A DNA stretch of 64,000 nt from Bacteroidota bacterium (GTDB lineage: Bacteria; Bacteroidota; JABWAT01): the NCBI GenBank assembly GCA_013360915.1, contig JABWAT010000002.1, positions 124,001 to 188,000 of the forward strand. Direction: 5' to 3'. Of this stretch, positions 8,258-14,142 are shown piece after piece. The notes below the pieces were generated by a model. That model was not told the DNA's origin, ran no database searches, and saw only the letters and a list, made by a program, of their open reading frames with translations. A program made the position numbers and the translations under genes. Positions within the stretch are counted from its first letter, which is position 1, and each line of letters opens with the position of its first letter.

Positions 8258-8284
8258 ACAAAAAAGGGGTCTCAATGACCCCTT
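8258..8284 (-). terminator. Rho-independent terminator (minus strand)
   Basis: A perfect 8-base stem AAGGGGTC / GACCCCTT with a 5-base loop lies between the convergent nuclease and DinD-like genes. On the minus strand the stem is followed by TTTTT, so it best serves the DinD-like gene, though it may act in both directions. Confidence 0.7.
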
Positions 8285-8324
8285 AACACTCTCCGGTTTA
8301 TACAGACCACCCGGTCGATGAGCA

Positions 8325-9374
8325 TCAGTTCCTCATCATACCCGGAGTCTGGTTTGACTTTACCATGTCAGAAACGATCCTCCACAGGTTATTGGATTGC
8401 CCGTCAACAAAGATCCGGTTCACGTAAGACCCTTTCATTCTCCCGCGGCTTTTCACATCATAGTGGTACCTGTATTTCAACTGCAGATAGATCGAGGACC
8501 AGACAAAGGAATAGTTTAGCTTATTCTCTTTGCAGTACCGTCTCACCATCCAAGACAGATTCGCCTGAAGCGTAAGGGGATCGGCAGGCATATCGGCCAG
8601 GACAGGTTCAAACAGGTTTGTCTGAGCAACGACAGGTACATTGGGAGGAAGACGATGTTGGTTGTTTGCTACTTCTCTGGTCGCGCCAGCGAGTTTTGCA
8701 GAGATATTGCCCAGTTCCACGATCATCTTTCCGAGTTCAACGAAACCGTTGGTCATTTTCGTTTCCAGGCGGCTTTCCATATCGCCAAGCTCTTCACGGA
8801 CGATACGAACAACGTCCGTCCGCGACAACGAAGCCACGCCGGTTTCTGCGCGTCTGGTTTGAAGCGCAAAGTATGCCTGAGCGGAAGCGATCTCTGGTTT
8901 ACGCGGATCCCCGTTCATTGCTACCAGGTAGCAGGCAATCCGGGAGAGTTGGTAATCCCGGGAAAGTTGTTGTTTATCACCGAATCCCCTGTCAACCATT
9001 CGGCTGACCGGTCGGAAATGAGTAAAACCCTCAAAATCGGGATTTCCTGCATGGTGTGCGGCGCCGCCTACCATGTCAGAACCCTCAAAATCGGGGTTTC
9101 CAGACTGCTTCCCGGCTCCGGGAACCAGTTCAGAGGCAATGTATTGCAGGGTTTTTTCCGGAACGAGACCGGTGTTGATCGCGGACTGAACAGCCCGGCG
9201 AATGGATTCCTCAAACTTTCGCCAGTCAACATACCCGAGCAGCTTCATCAGATCCCTGGCCGACCAGAATTCGGTGCCATCCGGGTATCGTTTGACGATC
9301 GAGTCAAAAGGAGAGGTAACGTAGTTGTACGCCAGCTGATTGGTCAGGCTGGCAGATTGCGGGGTAAAATTCAT
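8325..9374 (-). CDS. DinD-like DNA-damage-inducible family protein
   Basis: A 349-residue protein. The N terminus (FDSIVKRYPDGTEFWSARDL, then LLGYVDWRKFEE) and the segment DYQLSRIACYLVAMNGDPRK near residue 140 match the DinD/BRO-N-type family; E. coli DinD inhibits RecA. The middle is coiled-coil-like (GDMESRLETKMTNGF) and the C-terminal 80 residues look like a separate domain. QTNLF (bases 8610-8624) resembles a beta-clamp-binding pentapeptide. An internal duplication occurs near residues 90-117. GGAG lies eight bases before the ATG. Two structured elements lie immediately upstream. Confidence 0.7.
   Translation of the reverse strand: MNFTPQSASLTNQLAYNYVTSPFDSIVKRYPDGTEFWSARDLMKLLGYVDWRKFEESIRRAVQSAINTGLVPEKTLQYIASELVPGAGKQSGNPDFEGSDMVGGAAHHAGNPDFEGFTHFRPVSRMVDRGFGDKQQLSRDYQLSRIACYLVAMNGDPRKPEIASAQAYFALQTRRAETGVASLSRTDVVRIVREELGDMESRLETKMTNGFVELGKMIVELGNISAKLAGATREVANNQHRLPPNVPVVAQTNLFEPVLADMPADPLTLQANLSWMVRRYCKENKLNYSFVWSSIYLQLKYRYHYDVKSRGRMKGSYVNRIFVDGQSNNLWRIVSDMVKSNQTPGMMRN
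9027..9101 (-). repeat. in-frame 54-base direct repeat
   Basis: Two 21-base copies, 20 of 21 identical, begin at 9027 and 9081, exactly 54 bases (18 codons) apart. They encode GNPDFEG twice inside the DinD-like protein. This looks like a recent tandem duplication in a linker. Confidence 0.8.
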
Positions 9375-9410
9375 TTGGTGCTCCAGTGATTTGTTTTTGA
9401 TAGAAACAGG

Positions 9411-9478
9411 GGCCGAGACTTATCAAAGCGGACACTGGTCCCGCCCCCACAAGCCTCGCGACAAGGGGAGTCTCGGCC
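9411..9478. other. branched inverted-repeat element 1 (possible structured RNA)
   Basis: A perfect 10-base outer stem, GGCCGAGACT (9411-9420) and AGTCTCGGCC (9469-9478), encloses two further hairpins. One is GCGGAC (9428-9433) with GTCCCGC (9438-9444), containing one bulged base. The other is CCCC (9445-9448) with GGGG (9465-9468). The whole is 68 bases and could fold as a three-way junction. It lies 37 bases upstream of the DinD-like start on the minus strand. On the plus strand a weak TTGGTG-N17-TGATAG (9375-9403) would start transcripts near 9410. There is no long T-tract, so it is not a simple terminator. Confidence 0.5.
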
Positions 9479-9489
9479 AAAAATCATTG

Positions 9490-9591
9490 CCGGAAGTTTG
9501 AGTCAGTTGGTTGATCGGTTTGGTAACCGGTTTGCTCGCTGACGCGGAGGCGAATTAACGCCAGTGTTTTCTTTGATGCTTCAAACTTCGG
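9490..9591. other. branched inverted-repeat element 2 (possible structured RNA)
   Basis: An 11-base outer stem with one bulge pairs 9490-9501 with 9581-9591 (AAGTTTGA with TCAAACTT at its core). Inside are GTCAG (9502-9506) with CTGAC (9539-9543), which caps the hairpin CGGTT-TGGT-AACCG (9516-9529), and a second hairpin GGCG-AATTAA-CGCC (9549-9562). The inner hairpin extends by two G-U wobbles only if read on the plus strand. It begins 12 bases after element 1. Together they fill the 241-base gap 9375-9616, where no open frame is supported. Confidence 0.5.
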
Positions 9592-9616
9592 AAAGACGGC
9601 TGAAAATGTCAAGGGG

Positions 9617-10036
9617 TTAGCGGTTGAGTGCCACCCATAGTTCGAGTTTCATCATACCCAACATCTTTGGTTGCGCTACACTGTTAATTGCGAAGTAAGA
9701 TAGTTTGTTAAATCCTGTTTCTGGATTCACCTGCCATTGCATGCGAAGTGTGTCAACAGCGGCGGTTTTATCGTCATAGTGAAGCATTTTGAGTTCAACA
9801 ACATGTTGTTTCTCTTCTCCACGAAAGTACCTCCAATCAATCTTACCCTTCAGGCCGGCGGCATGAGCAATAAACGTCTCCCAATTAACGCCTTCCCCCA
9901 TGGCATCGGATTTCCTTACTATATCAATGATTTTCTTATCAGCTTCACTCTCACCAGTCACTTCTTTTTTGCTTGGCTGGCATCCGACCAGAGCAGAAAG
10001 GACAAAGACAATGATAAATAGATGATTACGTTTCAT
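9617..10036 (-). CDS. phage-encoded lipoprotein
   Basis: A 139-residue protein starting MKRNHLFIIVFVLSALVGCQ, a type II signal peptide with lipobox ALVGC and lipidated Cys at residue 19. I chose the ATG at 10036 because AGGAA precedes it and upstream starts would ruin the signal. The mature part is mixed alpha/beta with no recognised domain. It could be a superinfection-exclusion lipoprotein (Llp/Cor type) or a spanin-like product; neither is shown by the sequence. Confidence 0.65.
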   Translation of the reverse strand: MKRNHLFIIVFVLSALVGCQPSKKEVTGESEADKKIIDIVRKSDAMGEGVNWETFIAHAAGLKGKIDWRYFRGEEKQHVVELKMLHYDDKTAAVDTLRMQWQVNPETGFNKLSYFAINSVAQPKMLGMMKLELWVALNR

Positions 10037-10090
10037 GAGTAGCTTCCTTTGATTGGTTGAAAAAGTCAGTGATGTCCGTTGAAATTTACC

Positions 10091-10130
10091 TAAAAATATT
10101 TTTAATTGGAACCGCAGGTCATCTGTGACC
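10091..10130. promoter_or_regulatory. divergent regulatory region with palindromes
   Basis: The gap between the lipoprotein gene and the DUF1883 gene holds an AT palindrome TAAAAATATTTTTA (10091-10104) and a hairpin GGTCA-TCTG-TGACC (10117-10130). These suit a divergent promoter/operator; no clear -35/-10 pair is seen. Confidence 0.3.
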
Positions 10131-10162
10131 GCAGTCAAAATGCACGAAAAAAGGGCCAGAAC

Positions 10163-10429
10163 ATGGAATTTATCCATTCAAAAAGACATTTAAACGCCGG
10201 TGATATCGTCGAATTAACAGCAGACGTTCAATGCAACTTTATGCTGACAACTGATACTGAGTTCAGAAATTTCAAAGAAGGGAAGTCCTTTCGGTACCAT
10301 GGTGGTTTCTTTAAGGCCTTCCCCGCTAAAATCCTTGTCCCGCACTCAGGGTTGTGGAACATCACCATTGATGTTGGCGACAGGACTGCCGTTATTCGCC
10401 ACCAGATACGGATCATCCCTATCAGGTAA
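10163..10429 (+). CDS. DUF1883 domain protein
   Basis: An 88-residue single-domain protein. The order GDIVELTADVQCNFMLTTD, then FRYHGGFFK, then VPHSGLWNITIDVG matches DUF1883, a small beta-rich domain that also occurs fused to TIR or other effector domains in bacteria. Its function is not known. I chose the ATG at 10163 because domain-like sequence starts there. It is the only plus-strand gene in a minus-strand block and its 3' end overlaps the next minus-strand gene by 84 bases tail to tail. Confidence 0.65.
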   Translation: MEFIHSKRHLNAGDIVELTADVQCNFMLTTDTEFRNFKEGKSFRYHGGFFKAFPAKILVPHSGLWNITIDVGDRTAVIRHQIRIIPIR

Positions 10430-10612
10430 GTGTTTATCGTATTCCTCCTGATCGGACCGTGCGCATGCCAGGGCATAGGTCAAAATATCAACCAGTGTTT
10501 TATGGACCGATTGGTTTGGGATTGTTCCTTTTGGAGCATGTGGGGACTTTAGCCCCCATACAGGTTGATCGTTAATTTTGATCTCTACTGAGTAATTCTC
10601 TGGTATTGGCAT
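10346..10612 (-). CDS. hypothetical protein
   Basis: An 88-residue acidic protein, last gene of a minus-strand operon. GGAG is placed eight bases before the ATG, supporting it as real despite the 84-base antisense overlap with the DUF1883 gene. A Pro/Asp-rich C terminus suggests disorder. No family was recognised. Confidence 0.5.
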   Translation of the reverse strand: MPIPENYSVEIKINDQPVWGLKSPHAPKGTIPNQSVHKTLVDILTYALACARSDQEEYDKHLPDRDDPYLVANNGSPVANINGDVPQP

Positions 10613-10627
10613 CGTTATTCTCCTTTT

Positions 10628-10906
10628 TTAAGGTTTCTTTGGTCTGATTTGGCCAGGCATCACCCAGATGAGGACCTTATTATCTGGGGTATATTTGATT
10701 TTGATCGTTTTACCCCGCCTTTTAGCCTCACTCTTTGCTTCTCGCCCGATAGCGTAGAGTTCCTTTTTATCGGAGGCAGTGACCTCAACGCATTCATCTG
10801 AATTTTCGCGTATGAATACCTTTAATTCATTGAATTTGCCAGAGGGGCCTCTTATGATACCAATGGCACTGTTAAACTTTTCAGAACTGATTTTCTTTAA
10901 TTGCAT
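10628..10906 (-). CDS. small paralogous protein, copy 1
   Basis: A 92-residue basic protein sharing its plan with the next two upstream genes: an N-terminal strand MxxxxISxExF, a central F-x(6-8)-(C)VEVTASDKKEL, a helix with A-x(2)-A-KxxGKxIxI, then DNxxxIxV. The pattern suggests an alpha/beta fold of about 80 residues. AAGGAA precedes the ATG. Function unknown; a DNA- or RNA-binding role is possible from charge only. Confidence 0.6.
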   Translation of the reverse strand: MQLKKISSEKFNSAIGIIRGPSGKFNELKVFIRENSDECVEVTASDKKELYAIGREAKSEAKRRGKTIKIKYTPDNKVLIWVMPGQIRPKKP

Positions 10907-10929
10907 TGTTTGGGTTCCTTATTGGACAC

Positions 10930-11181
10930 TTATTGTTTTGGATAAATGCTTACGATAAATGAAAGATTGTCGCAGTACCGTATATCAATAGCTTTGCCAT
11001 TTTTTTTCGCATGAATGTACGCATAATTGATGGCCTTCTTGACTTGCTTTTTGTCATCTGCTGTGACTTTCATGTATCCGATACGGGTATTGCGCATAAA
11101 ATCTCCTAATGGCTTGTGCCGGCCAAAGAGTTTATGGGATGCATTTTCAAATGTCTCTGTAGATATGCGTTGCATTTTCAT
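10930..11181 (-). CDS. small paralogous protein, copy 2
   Basis: An 83-residue protein, start MKMQRISTETF, with the shared core VTADDKKQVKKAI, HAKKNGKAIDIRY and DNLSFIVSI. It is closest to copy 1. Its start overlaps the stop of copy 3 as ATGA, so the copies are translated together. Function unknown. Confidence 0.6.
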   Translation of the reverse strand: MKMQRISTETFENASHKLFGRHKPLGDFMRNTRIGYMKVTADDKKQVKKAINYAYIHAKKNGKAIDIRYCDNLSFIVSIYPKQ

Positions 11182-11450
11182 GGTTTGTTCTCCCCGGCAA
11201 TAATAATTGATGTCACCCGAATAAGTGCCGAATTTGGGCCTACTCTTTTTACCTCAATCTGTTTGCCAACTTCTTTTGCTGCTTTTCTGGCGCTCAGTAT
11301 AGCCGACCTGATTCTACCGCTGGTTTTACAATCAACCTGAACACACCCATCTGTTGTTTCAAATACGAACCGGCGAAGTTCATGGTACATATACCCTCTG
11401 TGAGGAGGTAACCTGTCGAACTCTTTTTTGCTGACTATTTCGAATTTCAT
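11178..11450 (-). CDS. small paralogous protein, copy 3
   Basis: A 90-residue protein, start MKFEIVSKKEFDRL, with the related core CVQVDCKTSGRIRSAI, ARKAAKEVGKQIEVKRVG and NSALIRVT. It is the most diverged copy. AAGGAG lies upstream and the start overlaps the upstream gene by 4 bases. The KTSGRIRSAILSARKAAK segment is strongly basic. Function unknown. Confidence 0.6.
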   Translation of the reverse strand: MKFEIVSKKEFDRLPPHRGYMYHELRRFVFETTDGCVQVDCKTSGRIRSAILSARKAAKEVGKQIEVKRVGPNSALIRVTSIIIAGENKP

Positions 11451-11716
11451 TGTTTTTTCTCCTTTTTCGGGAATTCCGGATACGTTCTGCAGCTATCCAT
11501 ATCGCATCCTTCCTCGATCGAAATACCCTTATAGGTTTGACGGTGGAACTCCGACACTCCATCTCCTGCGTTGATTTCATGGGCAAGGATTTGCAGTGAA
11601 TCCTCTATACCCTCACCTTCAAATACATCATTTAAGGTCTCAAGAAACTCTGGAGATTCATCATCGTACTCGAATTCAATAATTCGTAAAAATTCAATTG
11701 TGGTTTTTCGTTTCAT
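11447..11716 (-). CDS. hypothetical acidic protein
   Basis: An 89-residue acidic protein beginning MKRKTTIEFLRIIEFEYDDE. AAGGA precedes the ATG and its stop overlaps copy 3 of the small paralogues. It is the first gene after a repeat-bearing gap, so it may head the operon. No family was recognised. Confidence 0.55.
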   Translation of the reverse strand: MKRKTTIEFLRIIEFEYDDESPEFLETLNDVFEGEGIEDSLQILAHEINAGDGVSEFHRQTYKGISIEEGCDMDSCRTYPEFPKKEKKQ

Positions 11717-11742
11717 GGTGGGTCCTTTCTTTTAGTTACTTT

Positions 11743-11793
11743 CTATACATATTCCGCGGACGTGTATAGGAAACCGGTGTTTTCTATACATAT
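11743..11793 (-). promoter_or_regulatory. CTATACA half-site cluster, candidate operator
   Basis: Three copies of a 7-base element occupy the 79-base gap: CTATACA at 11743-11749, its inverse TGTATAG at 11763-11769, and CTATACA at 11784-11790. The first two form an inverted repeat, the third is direct. On the minus strand these read as TATAG-type boxes ahead of the acidic-protein gene. They could be a regulator site or overlapping -10 elements. Confidence 0.4.
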
Positions 11794-11795
11794 CG

Positions 11796-12026
11796 TTACT
11801 TTCTCAAATACCTTTCATTGTCTGATCCGGGCTTAAGTCTTTGCTTCCCGTCTTTACTAAATGACCGGTCACCATCTTTTTTTATGACAATTCGATCATC
11901 AAGCCCATCAACGTCAACCTGTTTGCGTTTGCGGCGGAACTTTCTGTTCCATATTTGTTTGTCTTTCTTCTCACTCTCCGCAGTAGTAATACCAGTAAAT
12001 GGTTGCTTTTTGCGAGAACGGCTCAT
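11796..12026 (-). CDS. small basic phage protein
   Basis: A 76-residue, strongly basic protein starting MSRSRKKQPFTGITTAESEK, followed by KQIWNRKFRRKRKQ. Small proteins with this N terminus recur in diverse phages and prophages, with no known function; nucleic-acid binding is inferred from charge. GGAG precedes the ATG. It overlaps the upstream gene by 4 bases. Confidence 0.65.
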   Translation of the reverse strand: MSRSRKKQPFTGITTAESEKKDKQIWNRKFRRKRKQVDVDGLDDRIVIKKDGDRSFSKDGKQRLKPGSDNERYLRK

Positions 12027-12292
12027 TTTCTCTCCTGCTTCGACCGCGTCCAGTCCTTGCCGGCCATGTCAATGTTGTCGTTGATGATTTGGTACTTTAG
12101 GAAGTAAGAATACTCCCGTTCCCTTAACCAGAAATAGTCTTGATTATCATGTAGATATAATTGTTTATTAGACTCCCATTCTGTCCCGTCTTTATTTACC
12201 CCTCTCCATTTTGCCCACTCGTTCATCCATGGGCGTTTCGGGTCGAAACCGCCGAAGTCGCAATGGTCTGGCTGTTCAATAATTGGTTTCAT
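12023..12292 (-). CDS. hypothetical protein
   Basis: An 89-residue protein rich in Trp and Tyr. I chose the ATG at 12292, which overlaps the upstream stop (ATGA), over a GTG six bases earlier. It is coupled at both ends in the minus-strand operon. No family was recognised. Confidence 0.55.
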   Translation of the reverse strand: MKPIIEQPDHCDFGGFDPKRPWMNEWAKWRGVNKDGTEWESNKQLYLHDNQDYFWLREREYSYFLKYQIINDNIDMAGKDWTRSKQERK

Positions 12293-12795
12293 TGCCACAC
12301 CTTTGCTTTAAACGAAATCACCCATACATATGGGTTTGCGTCCCATGAACCGGGGCCGTAGATGGATTCCCATAAGAAACAAAACTCCTCAATAGGATCA
12401 TTTGTAGTTAGCGGTATTCCCTCATCCATTGCATCGTCCGGAGTTATATCCTGAAGTCTCTCAATCCGGGTGTCGGTGATTTCAAGAAATATCCGGCATA
12501 CAACAAAAGGCATGTGGATGGACGGTTTCCATTTTACATTGCTTACGGATGGTGTATTTTTAAGTTGATAAGGCGAATTTTTAGGATACCCGGCTTTATA
12601 GATAAAAAGCAAATCATCATTTCCATAGGCCCATGTTTCACGGACCCATAACTGATCGCCTACTTTACCGAAAGGCGTTTCATTGAATAGCCATAAATAT
12701 GGATCACCCTTAACTATCCGCCTTGTTTGCGTCTTCTGACCATCCAGTATTGCACGGACCATTTCGGTTGAGAATATAATCGGGGTTGATTTCAT
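12289..12795 (-). CDS. ASCH/PUA-like phage protein
   Basis: A 168-residue protein whose N terminus, PIIFSTEMVRAILDGQKTQT followed by RRIV, matches a family of phage ASCH/PUA-fold proteins. These also share GDQLWVRETWA (about residues 45-56) and a C-terminal NPYVWVISF strand. ASCH domains are beta barrels thought to bind RNA or modified nucleotides. GGGAGGG lies upstream of the ATG. Role in the phage unknown. Confidence 0.7.
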   Translation of the reverse strand: MKSTPIIFSTEMVRAILDGQKTQTRRIVKGDPYLWLFNETPFGKVGDQLWVRETWAYGNDDLLFIYKAGYPKNSPYQLKNTPSVSNVKWKPSIHMPFVVCRIFLEITDTRIERLQDITPDDAMDEGIPLTTNDPIEEFCFLWESIYGPGSWDANPYVWVISFKAKVWQ

Positions 12796-12983
12796 TCTTT
12801 CCCTCCCTTAATAATCAAATAATAGTAAAGCACCCACCCATCACCCTCTGGTTTGTCAATTTCGACCTCCAACCGGATATCATAGGCCATTTCGACCGGG
12901 TGCATGTTTTGGCAAAGGGTATAGACCTTCTTTTGCTCGACAATCCCATTATGTCTTCTGCCCCAGACCGCCTTAATGACCAC
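12792..12983 (-). CDS. hypothetical protein, GTG start
   Basis: A 63-residue protein starting with a GTG at 12983, one base after the stop of the upstream gene; earlier starts lie wholly inside that gene. It contains CQNMHPVEMAYDIRLEVEI and a hydrophobic C terminus (WVLYYYLIIKGG). The stop overlaps the ASCH-like gene as ATGA. No family was recognised. Confidence 0.5.
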   Translation of the reverse strand: MVIKAVWGRRHNGIVEQKKVYTLCQNMHPVEMAYDIRLEVEIDKPEGDGWVLYYYLIIKGGKE

Positions 12984-12984
12984 G

Positions 12985-13362
12985 TTACACCACCGACACC
13001 TGGGTACCGGTAGCCATCGTCCAGATAACCTTACCACCCGGAGCCGCTTCGCGCAAAGGGGCAAAGTCATTGATATAATCATCATCTGTATAAAACGCTC
13101 TACAGGCATCTACGGTCGTCCCACCCATTTCAAGGACCTTGTGGGCACGCTTATAAATGTTTCCAGGCTCATCATATTTCCGTGTGATCTGGGAGATTAC
13201 ACGGTCAATTCCTTCAATGTCACTGGTCCGCCGGCACCGGTTCACCTCATCCACCCATGAATGGAACAGTGGATCCGCTTTGACCTTCTCTTGATTGGCC
13301 CACGTAACAAACCGCCGGTAGGCATGAGCGGTTACATCGTTTTTTATTCTCTTCTCGTTCAT
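12985..13362 (-). CDS. hypothetical protein
   Basis: A 125-residue helical protein. The ATG at 13362 is preceded by AGGTGA and is preferred to one ten codons earlier. An Arg/Asp-rich middle (RCRRTSDIEGIDRVISQI) suggests a helical bundle. No family was recognised. The gene follows a terminator and so is probably the first of its transcription unit. Confidence 0.55.
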   Translation of the reverse strand: MNEKRIKNDVTAHAYRRFVTWANQEKVKADPLFHSWVDEVNRCRRTSDIEGIDRVISQITRKYDEPGNIYKRAHKVLEMGGTTVDACRAFYTDDDYINDFAPLREAAPGGKVIWTMATGTQVSVV

Positions 13363-13429
13363 TTTAAAGCTCACCTGATTTTTACTCACCATATTGAGTT
13401 AATTTACTCAGTGCCGTTCAGCACCGACA

Positions 13430-13459
13430 GAAAAACCAACTGCCGGCAAACACCGGCAG
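13430..13459 (-). terminator. Rho-independent terminator (minus strand)
   Basis: A perfect 7-base stem CTGCCGG (13440-13446) / CCGGCAG (13453-13459) with a 6-base loop is followed on the minus strand by TTGGTTTTT. It would end transcripts of the C5-methyltransferase unit. Confidence 0.65.
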
Positions 13460-13496
13460 CTGGCAGGGTTAAAGACTATGGTTCGTGTAAACACGG

Positions 13497-13505
13497 TTAC
13501 TTCAT
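13497..13505 (-). other. two-codon minigene (Met-Lys-stop) with strong RBS
   Basis: On the minus strand AAAGGAGG (13511-13518) is placed five bases before ATG AAG TAA. No longer frame uses this start. Phage lambda bar minigenes are of this kind and sequester peptidyl-tRNA. It may equally be a remnant of a deleted gene. Confidence 0.3.
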
Positions 13506-13544
13506 GGATGCCTCCTTTCATAGTTAAACAAACGGATAAACTCA

Positions 13545-13637
13545 TTACAGACCCCACCGGAGAAGGGTCAGAAACACAGCGACAACCGCCAGGCCGAGAA
13601 ACATTGCCACAATCAGATCGTCACGCCGGTCTTTCAT
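13545..13637 (-). CDS. 30-residue single-pass membrane protein
   Basis: A short frame starting MKDRRDDLIVAMFLGLAVVA and ending LLRWGL has a basic/charged N terminus and one hydrophobic segment (about residues 9-25). It overlaps the 3' end of the upstream gene by 17 bases and has GGGATG upstream. Charge distribution and coupling argue for a real micro-protein. Roles such as a lysis regulator or superinfection factor are speculation. Confidence 0.45.
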   Translation of the reverse strand: MKDRRDDLIVAMFLGLAVVAVFLTLLRWGL

Positions 13638-14127
13638 ACACCACATCCCATTTACCAACAGTATTCCACAAAGAGAATAATGTCTGTAAACTCTGCTTGA
13701 AGTTTGACTGTGTTATATTATTGAGTACAACCTTTTCCCTTATCTTCTGAATCCTGCCAAATCGATACTCATAATTTGAGACCAAAAATGTCATTGCTGT
13801 GGTTCTCAGATTATACGACAATGAAAATCCCATATTCCCAAACGATGACACTATCAAACCAACATTTTCGTCGTCCGATTCGTCGTCCGACATTCCGGGA
13901 TAGAACTCCATGGGAAGCAGAGGATACATGCCGACCAATTCATATAATTGAGCATTCAGGCATTCCTTATTCATCGAAAACTGAAAGCACACAAAACGGA
14001 GAAATTCAGTGAAATAGTAAGTCTCCTTATCGTAAAGCTCTTTTCTTAGGTTAAACTCGATATCCGAGATACCCTCTTCCCGTTTCCATGAATTATGGAT
14101 TAATACTGCCTTTTCGATTGTATTCAT
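13621..14127 (-). CDS. hypothetical protein
   Basis: A 168-residue acidic protein with SDDESDDEN near residue 80 and many aromatic residues. AGGAG precedes the ATG. It lies 15 bases downstream of the C5-methyltransferase gene in the same orientation. No family was recognised and no membrane segment is evident. Confidence 0.55.
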   Translation of the reverse strand: MNTIEKAVLIHNSWKREEGISDIEFNLRKELYDKETYYFTEFLRFVCFQFSMNKECLNAQLYELVGMYPLLPMEFYPGMSDDESDDENVGLIVSSFGNMGFSLSYNLRTTAMTFLVSNYEYRFGRIQKIREKVVLNNITQSNFKQSLQTLFSLWNTVGKWDVVYERPA

Positions 14128-14142
14128 ACTTATCTCCTATTT

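Noticed and set aside
8272-8326. 17-residue frame after the DinD-like stop on the minus strand
   Set aside because: Starts as TGATG overlap but ends inside the terminator hairpin; no evidence that it is a gene.
8655-9389. 244-residue plus-strand frame opposite the DinD-like gene
   Set aside because: Antisense shadow of a gene with clear family motifs; the protein has no recognisable features.
9606-9611. TTGACA on the minus strand as a promoter for the DinD-like gene
   Set aside because: No acceptable -10 box at 16-18 bases downstream.
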